Positions 39,380-52,800 of a stretch of 64,000 nt of DNA are shown one piece after another. Location of the stretch: the NCBI RefSeq assembly GCF_034190915.1, contig NW_026947626.1, positions 1 to 64,000 of the forward strand, written 5' to 3'. Numbering within the stretch: position 1 is the stretch's first letter; every line of letters starts with the position of its first letter. The position numbers were made by a program, and so were the translations under genes. A model generated the notes under the pieces. It saw only the letters and a list, made by a program, of their open reading frames with translations, was not told the DNA's origin and did not search any database. The stretch comes from Cavia porcellus (lineage: Eukaryota > Chordata > Mammalia > Rodentia > Caviidae).

Positions 39380-41714
39380 ACCCTCCGATTCACACCACCC
39401 TGTGATGTTTTTCTCACTCCTACTAGTGAATGTAATGTAACACACACCCATACAATGCGCACCACCCCGTGATGTTTTTCTGACTCCTACTAATGAATGT
39501 AATGTAATACACACACATACAATGCGCACCACCCCGCGATGTTTTTCAGAAACCTATCCTACATTGCCACTGCATGTTCCCTGACCTCCCCATGCTGACC
39601 AACCCGCGGTGCTTTTCTCCATCCTACATTGCCACTCACTGCCTATCCTAATTCAGACCCTCCGATTCACACCACCCCGTGATGTTTTTCTCACTCCTAC
39701 TAGTGAATGTAATGTAACACACACCCATACAATGCGCACCACCCCGTGATGTTTTTCTCACTCCTACTAGTGAATGTAATGTAACAGACACCCATACAAT
39801 GCGCACCACTCCGCGATGTTTTTCAGAAACCTATCCTACGTTGCCACTGCATGTTCCCTGACCTTCCTATGCTGACCACCCTACGGTGCTTTTCTCCATC
39901 CTACATTGCCACTCACTGCCTATCCTAATTCACACCACCCCGTGACGTTTTTCTCACTCCAACTAGTGAATGTAATGTAACACACACCCATACATTGCGC
40001 ACCACCCCGCGATGTTTTTCTCACTCCTACTAGTGAATGTAATGTAACACACACCCATACAATGCGCACCACCCCGTGATGTTTTTCTCACTCCTACTAG
40101 TGAATGTAATGTAACACACACCCATACAATGCGCACCACCCCGTGATGTTTTTCTCACTCCTACTAGTGAATGTAATGTAACACACACCCATACAATGCG
40201 CGCCACCCCGCGATGTTTATCAGAAACCTATCCTACTTTGCCACTACATGTTCCCTGAACTCCCCATGCTGACCACCCCGCGGTGCTTTTCTCCATCCTA
40301 CATTGCCACTCACTGCCTATCCTAATTCAGACCCTCGGATTCACACCACCCCGTGATGTTTCTCTCACTCCTACTAGTGAATGTAATGTAACACACACCC
40401 ATACAATGCGCACCACCCCGTGATGTTTTTCTCACTCCTACTAGTGAATGTAATGTAACACACACCCATACAATGCGCACCACCACGCGATGTTTTTCAG
40501 AAACCTATCCTACAATGCCACTGCATGTTCCCTGACCGCGCATGCTGACCACCCCGCGGTGCTTTTCTCCATCCTACATTGCCACTCACTGCCTATCCTA
40601 ATTCAGAACCTCCGATTCACACCACCCCGTGATGTTTTTCTCACTCCTACTTTTGAATGTAATGTAACACACACCCATACAATGCGCACCACCCCGTGAT
40701 GTTTTTCTCACTCCTACTAGTGAATGTAATGTAACACACACCCATACAATGCGCACCACCCCGCGACGTTTTTCAGAAACCTATCCTACATTGCCACTGC
40801 ATGTTCCCTGACCTCCCCATGCTGACCACCCCGCGGTGCTTTTCTCCATCCTACATTGCCACTCACTGCCTATCCTAATTCAGACCCTCCGATTCACACC
40901 ACCCCGTGATGTTTTTCTCACTCCTACTAGTGAATGTAATGTAACACACACCCATACAATGCGCACCACCCCGTGAGGTTTTTCTCACTCCTACTACTGA
41001 ATGTAATGTAACACACACCCATACAATGCGCACCACCCCGCGGTGTTTTTCAGAAACCTATCCAACATTGCCACTGCATGTTCCCTGACCTCCCCATGCT
41101 GAACACCCCGCGGTGCTTTTCTCCATCCTACATTGCCACTCACTGCCTATCCTAATTCAGACCATCCGATTCACACCACCTCGTGATGTTTTTCTCACTC
41201 TTACTAGTGAATGTAATGTAACACACACCCATACAATGCGCACCACCCCGTGATGTTTTTCTCACTCCTACTAGTGAATGTAATGTAACACACACCCATA
41301 CAATGTGCAGCATCCAGCGATGTTTTTCAGAAACCTATCCTACATTGCCACTGCATGTTCCCTGATCTCCCCATGCTGACCACCCCGCGGTGCTTTTCTC
41401 CATCCTACATTGCCACTCACTGCCTATCCTAATTCAGACCCTCCGATTCACACCACCCCGTGATGTTTTTCTCACTCCTACTAGTGAATGTAATGTAACA
41501 CACGCCCATACAAAGCGCACCACCCCGTGATGTTTTTCTCACTCCTACTAGTGAATGTAATGTAACAGACACCCATACAATGCGCACCACCCCGCGATGT
41601 TTTTCAGAAACCTATCCTACGTTGCCACTGCATGTTCCCTGACCTTCCTATGCTGACCACCCCGCGGTGCTTTTCTCCATCCTACATTGCCACTCACTGC
41701 CTATCCTAATTCAG
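39380..41714 (+). repeat. 2,335-bp super-repeat, copy 1
   Basis: C starts at 39607, 39884, 40281, 40557 and 40834 recur at +2,335, and those at 41111, 41388 and 41665 recur at +2,612. Markers include CTACGGTGC with the 59-bp C module at 39884, a four-A run containing an A with B-type head at 40010, TTATCAGAAACC with CTTTGCCACTACATG, TTCTCTCACTCC, and CTTTTGAATG. The left limit is near 39,380, where the shared CCCTGTGATG variant begins. Confidence 0.88.
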
Positions 41715-44326
41715 AACCTCCGATTCACACCACCCTGTGATGTTTTTCTCACTCCTACTAGTGAATGTAATGTAACACACACCCATACAATGCGCACCAC
41801 CCCGTGATGTTTTTCTCACTCCTACTAATGAATGTAATGTAATACACACACATACAATGCGCACCACCCCGCGATGTTTTTCAGAAACCTATCCTACATT
41901 GCCACTGCATGTTCCCTGACCTCCCCATGCTGACCAACCCGCGGTGCTTTTCTCCATCCTACATTGCCACTCACTGCCTATCCTAATTCAGACCCTCCGA
42001 TTCACACCACCCCGTGATGTTTTTCTCATTCCTACTAGTGAATGTAATGTAACACACACCCATACAATGCGCACCACCCCGTGATGTTTTTCTCACTCCT
42101 ACTAGTGAATGTAATGTAACAGACACCCATACAATGCGCACCACTCCGCGATGTTTTTCAGAAACCTATCCTACGTTGCCACTGCATGTTCCCTGACCTT
42201 CCTATGCTGACCACCCTACGGTGCTTTTCTCCATCCTACATTGCCACTCACTGCCTATCCTAATTCACACCACCCTGTGACGTTTTTCTCACTCCAACTA
42301 GTGAATGTAATGTAACACACACCCATACATTGCGCACCACCCCGCGATGTTTTTCTCACTCCTACTAGTGAATGTAATGTAACACACACCCATACAATGC
42401 GCACCACCCCGTGATGTTTTTCTCACTCCTACTAGTGAATGTAATGTAACACACACCCATACAATGCGCACCACCCCGTGATGTTTTTCTCACTCCTACT
42501 AGTGAATGTAATGTAACACACACCCATACAATGCGCGCCACCCCGCGATGTTTATCAGAAACCTATCCTACTTTGCCACTACATGTTCCCTGAACTCCCC
42601 ATGCTGACCACCCCGCGGTGCTTTTCTCCATCCTACATTGCCACTCACTGCCTATCCTAATTCAGACCCTCGGATTCACACCACCCCGTGATGTTTCTCT
42701 CACTCCTACTAGTGAATGTAATGTAACACACACCCATACAATGCGCACCACCCCGTGATGTTTTTCTCACTCCTACTAGTGAATGTAATGTAACACACAC
42801 CCATACAATGCGCACCACCACGCGATGTTTTTCAGAAACCTATCCTACAATGCCACTGCATGTTCCCTGACCTCGCATGCTGACCACCCCGCGGTGCTTT
42901 TCTCCATCCTACATTGCCACTCACTGCCTATCCTAATTCAGAACCTCCGATTCACACCACCCCGTGATGTTTTTCTCACTCCTACTTTTGAATGTAATGT
43001 AACACACACCCATACAATGCGCACCACCCCGTGATGTTTTTCTCACTCCTACTAGTGAATGTAATGTAACACACACCCATACAATGCGCACCACCCCGCG
43101 ACGTTTTTCAGAAACCTATCCTACATTGCCACTGCATGTTCCCTGACCTCCCCATGCTGACCACCCCGCGGTGCTTTTCTCCATCCTACATTGCCACTCA
43201 CTGCCTATCCTAATTCAGACCCTCTGATTCACACCACCCCGTGATGTTTTTGTCACTCCTACTAGTGAATGTAATGTAACACACACCCATACAATGCGCA
43301 CCACCCCGTGATGTTTTTCTCACTCCTACTAGTGAATGTAATGTAACACACACCCATACAATGCGCACCACCCCGTGATGTTTTTCAGAAACCTATCCTA
43401 CATTGCCACTGCATGTTCCCTGACCTCCCCATGCTGACCACCCCGCGGTGCTTTTCTCCATCCTACATTGCCACTCACTGCCTATCCTAATTCAGACCCT
43501 CCGATTCACACCACCCCGTGATGTTTTTCTCACTCCTACTAGTGAATGTAATGTAACACACACCCATACAATGCGCACCACCCCGTGAGGTTTTTCTCAC
43601 TCCTACTACTGAATGTAATGTAACACACACCCATACAATGCGCACCACCCCGCGGTGTTTTTCAGAAACCTATCCAACATTGCCACTGCATGTTCCCTGA
43701 CCTCCCCATGCTGAACACCCCGCGGTGCTTTTCTCCATCCTACATTGCCACTCACTGCCTATCCTAATTCAGACCATCCGATTCACACCACCCCGTGATG
43801 TCTTTCTCACTCTTACTAGTGAATGTAATGTAACACACACCCATACAATGCGCACCACCCCGTGATGTTTTTCTCACTCCTACTAGTGAATGTAATGTAA
43901 CACACACCCATACAATGTGCAGCATCCCGCGATGTTTTTCAGAAACCTATCCTACATTGCCACTGCATGTTCCCTGACCTCCCCATGCTGACCACCCCGC
44001 GGTGCTTTTCTCCATCCTACATTGCCACTCACTGCCTATCCTAATTCAGACCCTCCGATTCACACCACCCCGTGATGTTTTTCTCACTCCTACTAGTGAA
44101 TGTAATGTAACACACGCCCATACAAAGCGCACCACCCCGTGATGTTTTTCTCACTCCTACTAGTGAATGTAATGTAACAGACACCCATACAATGCGCACC
44201 ACCCCGCGATGTTTTTCAGAAACCTATCCTACGTTGCCACTGCATGTTCCCTGACCTTCCTATGCTGACCACCCCGCGGTGCTTTTCTCCATCCTACATT
44301 GCCACTCACTGCCTATCCTAATTCAG
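41715..44326 (+). repeat. 2,335-bp super-repeat, copy 2, with one extra 277-bp unit (2,612 bp)
   Basis: This copy follows the order of the previous block, with an extra unit near 43242-43518 bearing a TTTTTGTCACTCC A module and a B with an A-type TGATG head. The difference in length is exactly one higher-order unit. Part of this copy (about 42.4-44.05 kb) also matches 45.4-47.0 kb at an offset of 2,980 bp, so it seems related to the source of the 4,624-bp super-repeat. Confidence 0.87.
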
Positions 44327-45180
44327 ACCCTCTGATTCACACCACCCCGTGACGTTTTTCTCACTCCAACTAGTGAATGTAATGTAACACACACCCATAC
44401 AATGCGCACCACCCCGTGATGTTTTTCTCTCTCCTACTAGTGAATGTAATGTAACACACACCCATACATTGCGCACCACCCCGCGAGGTTTTTCAGAAAC
44501 CTATCCTACATTGCTACTGCATGTTCCCTGACCTCCCCATGCTGACCACCCCGCGGTGCTTTTCTCCATCCTACATTGCCACTCACTGCCTATCTTAATA
44601 CAGACCCTCCGATTCACACCACCCCGTGATGTTTTTCTCACTCCTACTAGTGAATGTAATGTAACACACACCCATACAATGCGCGCCACCCAGCGATGTT
44701 TATCAGAAACCTATCCTACTTTGCCACTACATGTTCCCTGAACTCCCCATGCTGACCACCCCGCGGTGCTTTTCTCCATCCTACATTGCCACTCACTGCC
44801 TATCCTAATTCAGACCCTCGGATTCACACCACCCCGTGATGTTTCTCTCACTCCTACTAGTGAATGTAATGTAACACACACCCATACAATGCGCACCACC
44901 CCGTGATGTTTTTCTCACTCCTACTAGTGAATGTAATGTAACACACACCCATACAATGCGCACCACCACGCGATGTTTTTCAGAAACCTATCCTACAATG
45001 CCACTGCATGTTCCCTGACCTCCCCATGCTGACCACCCCGCGGTGCTTTTCTCCATCCTACATTGCCACTCACTGCCTATCCTAATTCAGAACCTCCGAT
45101 TCACACCACCCCGTGATGTTTTTCTCACTCCTACTTTTGAATGTAATGTAACACACACCCATACAATGCGCACCACCCCG
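44327..45180 (+). repeat. Array segment between super-repeats, with a one-A unit
   Basis: The segment contains the end of the 44277 unit, the 44554-44763 one-A unit (210 bp) and the 44764 and 45041 units. The 44554 unit, with CTTAATACAG in C and an A module ending TACATTGCGC, matches 49665 and 54289. The shared part ends within the following modules. No gene is present. Confidence 0.82.
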
Positions 45181-47256
45181 TGATGTTTTTCTCACTCCTA
45201 CTAGTGAATATAATGTAACAGACACCCATACAATGCGCACCACCCCGCGATGTTTTTCAGAAACCTATCCTACGTTGCCACTGCATGTTCCCTGACCTCC
45301 CTATGCTGACCACCTCGCGGTGCTTTTCTCCATCCTACATTGCCACTCACTGCCTATCCTAATTCAGACCCTCCGATTCACACCACCCCGTGATGTTTTT
45401 CTCACTCCTACTAGTGAATGTAATGTAACACACACCCATACAATGCGCACCACCCCGTGATGTTTTTCTCACTCCTACTAGTGAATGTAATGTAACACAC
45501 ACCCATACAATGCGCGCCACCCCGCGATGTTTATCAGAAACCTATCCTACTTTGCCACTACATGTTCCCTGAACTCCCCATGCTGACCACCCCGCGGTGC
45601 TTTTCTCCATCCTACATTGCCACTCACTGCCTATCCTAATTCAGGCCCTCGGATTCACACCACCCCGTGATGTTTCTCTCACTCCTACTAGTGAATGTAA
45701 TGTAACACACACCCATACAATGCGCACCACCCCGTGATGTTTTTCTCACTCCTACTAGTGAATGTAATGTAACACACACCCATACAATGCGCACCACCCC
45801 GCGATGTTTTTCAGAAACCTATCCTACAATGCCACTGCATGTTCCCTGACCTCCCCATCCTGACCACCCCGCGGTGCTTTTCTCCATCCTACATTGCCAC
45901 TCACTGCCTATCCTAATTCAGAACCTCCGATTCACACCACCCCGTGATGTTTTTCTCACTCCTACTTTTGAATGTAATGTAACACACACCCATACAATGC
46001 GCACAACCCCGTGATGTTTTTCTCACTCCTACTAGTGAATGTAATGTAACACACACCCATACAATGCGCACCACCCCGCGATGTTTTTCAGAAACCTATC
46101 CTACATTGCCACTGCATGTTCCCTGACCTCCCCATGCTGACCACCCCGCGGTGCTTTCCTCCATCCTACATTGCCACTCACTGCCTATCCTAATTCAGAA
46201 CCTCCGATTCACACCACCCCGTGATGTTTTTCTCACTCCTACTAGTGAATGTAATGTAACACACACCCATACAATGCGCACCACCCCGTGATGTTTTTCT
46301 CACTCCTACTAGTGAATGTAATGTAACACACACCCATACAATGCGCACCACCCCGTGATGTTTTTCAGAAACCTATCCTACATTGCCACTGCATGTTCCC
46401 TGACCTCCCCATGCTGACCACCCCACGGTGCTTTTCTCCATCCTACATTGCCACTCACTGCCTATTCTAATTCAGACCCTCCGATTCACACCACCCCGTG
46501 ATGTTTTTCTCACTCCTACTAGTGAATGTAATGTAACACACACCCATACAATGCGCACCACACCGTGAGGTTTTTCTCACTCCTACTACTGAATGTAATG
46601 TAACACACACCCATACAATGCGCACCACCCCGCGGTGTTTTTCAGAAACCTATCCAACATTGCCACTGCATGTTCCCTGACCTCCCCATGCTGAACACAC
46701 CGCGGTGCTTTTCTCCATCCTACATTGCCACTCACTGCCTATCCTAATTCAGACCATCCGATTCACACCACCCCGTGATGTTTTTCTCACTCTTACTAGT
46801 GAATGTCATGTAACACACACCCATACAATGCGCACCACCCCGTGATGTTTTTCTCACTCCTACTAGTGAATGTAATGTAACACACACCCATACAATGTGC
46901 AGCATCCCGCGATGTTTTTCAGAAACCTATCCTACATTGCCACTGCATGTTCCCTGACCTCCCCATGCTGACCACCCCGCGGTGCTTTTCTCCATCCTAC
47001 ATTGCCACTCACTGCCTATCCTAATTCAGACCCTCTGATTCACACCACCCTGTGATGTTTTTCTCACTCCTACTAGTGAATGTAATGTAACAAACACCCA
47101 TACAATGCGCACCACCCCATGATGTTTTTCTCAATCCTACTAGTGAATGTTATGTAACACACACCCATACAATGCGCACCACCCCGCGATGTTTTTCAGA
47201 AACCTATCCTACATTGCCACTGCATGTTCCCTGACCTCCCCATGCTGACCAACCCG

Positions 47257-47801
47257 CGGTTCTTTTCTCCATCCTACATTGCCACTCACTGCCTATCCTA
47301 ATTCAGACCCTCCGATTAACACCTCCCCGTGATTTTTTTCTCACTCCTACTAGTGAATGTAATGTAACACACACCCATACAATGCGCACCACCCCGTGAT
47401 GTTTTTCTCACTCCTACTAGTGAATGTAATGTAACACACACCCATTCAATGCGCACCACCCCGCGATGTTTTTCTCACTCCTACTAGTGAATGTAATGTA
47501 ACACACACCCATACAATGCGCACCACCCCGTGATTTTTTTCTCACTCCTACTAGTGAATGTAATGTAACACACACCCATACAATGCGCACCACCCCGTGA
47601 TGTTTTTCTCACTCCTACTAGTGAATGTAATGTAACACACACCCATTCAATGCGCACCACCCCGCGATGTTTTTCTCACTCCTACTAGTGAATGTAATGT
47701 AACACACACCCATTCAATGCGCACCACCCCGCGATCTTTTTCAGAAACCTATCCTACATTGTCACTGCATGTTCCCTGACCTCCCCATGCTGACCACCCC
47801 G
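47257..47801 (+). repeat. Six-A unit (545 bp) with hybrid A modules
   Basis: Six A modules at 47330, 47397, 47464, 47531, 47598 and 47665 separate this C from the next B (47732). Those at 47464 and 47665 begin CGCGATG, the B-type head, but continue CTCACTCC like A. Several tails read CCCATTCAATG instead of CCCATACAATG. The alternating pattern suggests that a two- or three-module piece was duplicated within the run. The unit recurs at 51881 and 55951. Confidence 0.9.
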
Positions 47802-48355
47802 CGGTGCTTTTCTCCATCCTACATTGCCACTCACTGCCTATCCTAATTCAGACCCTCTGATTCACACCACCCCGTGATGTTTTTCTCACTCCTACTAGTA
47901 AATGTAATGTAACACACACCCATACAATGCGCACCACCCCGTGATGTTTTTCTCACTCCTACCAGTGAATGTAATGTAACACACCCCCATACCATGCGCA
48001 CCACAACGAGATGTTTTTCAGAAACCTATCCTACATTGCCACTGCATGTTCCCTGACCTCCCCATGCTGACCACCCCGCGGTGCTTTTCTCCATCCTACA
48101 TTGCCACTCACTGCCTATCCTAATTCAGACCCTCCGATTCACACCATCCCGTGATGTTTTTCTCACTCCAACTAGTGAATGTAATGTAACACACTCCCAT
48201 ACAATGCGCACCACTCCGTGATGTTTTTCTCACTCCTACTAGTGAATGTAATGTAACAAACACCCATACAATGGGCACCACCCCGTGATGTTTTTCAGAA
48301 ACCTTTCCTACATTGCCACTGCATGTTCCCTGACCTCTCCATGCTGAGCACCCCG

Positions 48356-48833
48356 CGGAGCTTTTCTCCATCCTACATTGCCACTCACTGCCTATCCTAA
48401 TTCAGACCCTCCGATTCACACCACCCCGTGATGTTTTTCTCACTCCTACTAGTGAATGTAATGTAACACACACCCATACAATGCGCACCACCCCGCGATG
48501 TTTTTCTCACTCCTACTAGTGAATGTAATGTAACACACACCCATACAATGCGCACCACCACGCGATGTTTTTCTCACTCCTACTAGTGAATGTAATGTAA
48601 CACACACCCATACAATGCGCACCACCCCGTGATGTTTTTCTCACTCCTACTAGTGAATGTAATGTAACACACACCCATTCAATGCGCACCACCCCGCGAT
48701 GTTTTTCTCACTCCTACTAGTGAATGTAATGTAACACACACCCATACAATGCGCACCACCACGCGATGTTTTTCAGAAACCTATCCTACAATGCCACTGC
48801 ATGTTCCCTGACCTCCCCATGCTGACCACCCCG
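48356..48833 (+). repeat. Five-A unit (478 bp) with hybrid A modules
   Basis: A modules begin at 48429, 48496, 48563, 48630 and 48697. Three of them (48496, 48563, 48697) carry a B-type C at the head position, the one at 48563 after an ACCACG variant end. The same arrangement recurs at 52980-53457. The corresponding 57050-57526 unit also has five A modules but with different variants. Confidence 0.9.
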
Positions 48834-49804
48834 CGGTGCTTTTCTCCATCCTACATTGCCACTCACTGCCTATCCTAATTCAGAACCTCCGATTCACACC
48901 ACCCCGTGATGTTTTTCTCACTCCTACTTTTGAATGTAATGTAACACACACCCATACAATGCGCACCACCCCGTGATGTTTTTCTCACTCCTACTAGTGA
49001 ATGTAATGTAACACACACCCATACAATGCGCACCTCCCCGCGATGTTTTTCAGAAACCTATCCTACATTGCCACTGCATGTTCCCTGACCTCCCCATGCT
49101 GACCACCCCGCGGTGCTTTTCTCCATCCTACATTGCCACTCACATCCTATCCTAATTCAGACCCTCCGATTCACACCACCCCGTGATGTTTTTGTCACTC
49201 CTACTAGTGAATGTAATGTAACACACACCCATACAATGCGCACCACCCCGTGATGTTTTTCTCACTCCTACTAGTGAATGTAATGTAACACACACCCATA
49301 CAATGCGCACCACCCCGTGATGTTTTTCAGAAACCTATTCTACATTGCCACTGCATGTTCCCTGACCTCCCCATGCTGAACACCCCGCGGTGCTTTTCTC
49401 CATCCTACATTGCCACTCACTGCCTATCCTAATTCAGACCATCCGATTCACACCACCACGTGATGTTTTTCTCACTCCAACTAGTGAATGTAATGTAACA
49501 CACACCCATACAATGCGCACCACCCCGTGATGTTTTTCTCTCTCCTACTAGTGAATGTAATGTAACACACACCCATACATTGCGCACCACCCCGCGAGGT
49601 TTTTCAGAAACCTATCCTACATTGCTACTGCATGTTCCCTGACCTCCCCATGCTGACCACCCCGCGGTGCTTTTCTCCATCCTACATTGCCACTCACTGC
49701 CTATCTTAATACAGACGCTCCGATTCACAGCACCCCGTGATGTTTTTCTCACTCCTACTAGTGAATGTAATGTAACACACACCCATACAATGCGCACCAC
49801 CCCG

Positions 49805-52800
49805 TGATGTTTTTCTCACTCCTACTAGTGAATATAATGTAACAGACACCCATACAATGCGCACCACCCCGCGATGTTTTTCAGAAACCTATCCTACGTT
49901 GCCACTGCATGTTCCCTGACCTCCCTATGCTGACCACCTCGCGGTGCTTTTCTCCATCCTACATTGCCACTCACTGCCTATCCTAATTCAGACCCTCCGA
50001 TTCACACCACCCCGTGATGTTTTTCTCACTCCTACTAGTGAATGTAATGTAACACACACCCATACAATGCGCACCACCCCGTGATGTTTTTCTCACTCCT
50101 ACTAGTGAATGTAATGTAACACACACCCATACAATGCGCGCCACCCCGCGATGTTTATCAGAAACCTATCCTACTTTGCCACTACATGTTCCCTGAACTC
50201 CCCATGCTGACCACCCCGCGGTGCTTTTCTCCATCCTACATTGCCACTCACTGCCTATCCTAATTCAGGCCCTCGGATTCACACCACCCCGTGATGTTTC
50301 TCTCACTCCTACTAGTGAATGTAATGTAACACACACCCATACAATGCGCACCACCCCGTGATGTTTTTCTCACTCCTACTAGTGAATGTAATGTAACACA
50401 CACCCATACAATGCGCACCACCCCGCGATGTTTTTCAGAAACCTATCCTACAATGCCACTGCATGTTCCCTGACCTCCCCATCCTGACCACCCCGCGGTG
50501 CTTTTCTCCATCCTACATTGCCACTCACTGCCTATTCTAATTCAGAACCTCCGATTCACACCACCCCGTGATGTTTTTCTCACTCCTACTTTTGAATGTA
50601 ATGTAACACACACCCATACAATGCGCACAACCCCGTGATGTTTTTCTCACTCCTACTAGTGAATGTAATGTAACACACACCCATACAATGCGCACCACCC
50701 CGCGATGTTTTTCAGAAACCTATCCTACATTGCCACTGCATGTTCCCTGACCTCCCCATGCTGACCACCCCGCGGTGCTTTCCTCCATCCTACATTGCCA
50801 CTCACTGCCTATCCTAATTCAGAACCTCCGATTCACACCACCCCGTGATGTTTTTCTCACTCCTACTAGTGAATGTAATGTAACACACACCCATACAATG
50901 CGCACCACCCCGTGATGTTTTTCTCACTCCTACTAGGGAATGTAATGTAACACACACCCATACAATGCGCACCACCCCGTGATGTTTTTCAGAAACCTAT
51001 CCTACATTGCCACTGCATGTTCCCTGACCTCCCCATGCTGACCACCCCACGGTGCTTTTCTCCATCCTACATTGCCACTCACTGCCTATTCTAATTCAGA
51101 CCCTCCGATTCACACCACCCCGTGATGTTTTTCTCACTCCTACTAGTGAATGTAATGTAACACACACCCATACAATGCGCACCACACCGTGAGGTTTTTC
51201 TCACTCCTACTACTGAATGTAATGTAACACACACCCATACAATGCGCACCACCCCGCGGTGTTTTTCAGAAACCTATCCAACATTGCCACTGCATGTTCC
51301 CTGACCTCCCCATGCTGAACACACCGCGGTGCTTTTCTCCATCCTACATTGCCACTCACTGCCTATCCTAATTCAGACCATCCGATTCACACCACCCCGT
51401 GATGTTTTTCTCACTCTTACTAGTGAATGTAATGTAACACACACCCATACAATGCGCACCACCCCGTGATGTTTTTCTCACTCCTACTAGTGAATGTAAT
51501 GTAACACACACCCATACAATGTGCAGCATCCCGCGATGTTTTTCAGAAACCTATCCTACATTGCCACTGCATGTTCCCTGACCTCCCCATGCTGACCACC
51601 CCGCGGTGCTTTTCTCCATCCTACATTGCCACTCACTGCCTATCCTAATTCAGACCCTCTGATTCACACCACCCTGTGATGTTTTTCTCACTCCTACTAG
51701 TGAATGTAATGTAACAAACACCCATACAATGCGCACCACCCCATGATGTTTTTCTCAATCCTACTAGTGAATGTTATGTAACACACACCCATACAATGCG
51801 CACCACCCCGCGATGTTTTTCAGAAACCTATCCTACATTGCCACTGCATGTTCCCTGACCTCCCCATGCTGACCAACCCGCGGTTCTTTTCTCCATCCTA
51901 CATTGCCACTCACTGCCTATCCTAATTCAGACCCTCCGATTAACACCACCCCGTGATTTTTTTCTCACTCCTACTAGTGAATGTAATGTAACACACACCC
52001 ATACAATGCGCACCACCCCGTGATGTTTTTCTCACTCCTACTAGTGAATGTAATGTAACACACACCCATTCAATGCGCACCACCCCGCGATGTTTTTCTC
52101 ACTCCTACTAGTGAATGTAATGTAACACACACCCATACAATGCGCACCACCCCGTGATTTTTTTCTCACTCCTACTAGTGAATGTAATGTAACACACACC
52201 CATACAATGCGCACCACCCCGTGATGTTTTTCTCACTCCTACTAGTGAATGTAATGTAACACACACCCATTCAATGCGCACCACCCCGCGATGTTTTTCT
52301 CACTCCTACTAGTGAATGTAATGTAACACACACCCATTCAATGCGCACCACCCCGCGATCTTTTTCAGAAACCTATCCTACATTGTCACTGCATGTTCCC
52401 TGACCTCCCCATGCTGACCACCCCGCGGTGCTTTTCTCCATCCTACATTGCCACTCACTGCCTATCCTAATTCAGACCCTCTGATTCACACCACCCCGTG
52501 ATGTTTTTCTCACTCCTACTAGTAAATGTAATGTAACACACACCCATACAATGCGCACCACCCCGTGATGTTTTTCTCACTCCTACCAGTGAATGTAATG
52601 TAACACACCCCCATACCATGCGCACCACAACGCGATGTTTTTCAGAAACCTATCCTACATTGCCACTGCATGTTCCCTGACCTCCCCATGCTGACCACCC
52701 CGCGGTGCTTTTCTCCATCCTACATTGCCACTCACTGCCTATCCTAATTCAGACCCTCCGATTCACACCATCCCGTGATGTTTTTCTCACTCCAACTAGT

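Larger units (their letters stand above)
45181..49804 (+). repeat. 4,624-bp super-repeat, copy 1
   Basis: The block contains 67 modules: 37 A, 15 B and 15 C (37x67 + 15x143 = 4,624, matching the observed period). C starts are 45318, 45595, 45872, 46149, 46426, 46703, 46980, 47257, 47802, 48079, 48356, 48834, 49111, 49388 and 49665. All recur 4,624 bp later. Thirteen units have two A modules, one has six (47257) and one has five (48356). The left boundary is set by the A module with GTGAATATAATG and GTAACAGACACC, preceded by unlike A modules at 45114 and 49738. Confidence 0.93.
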
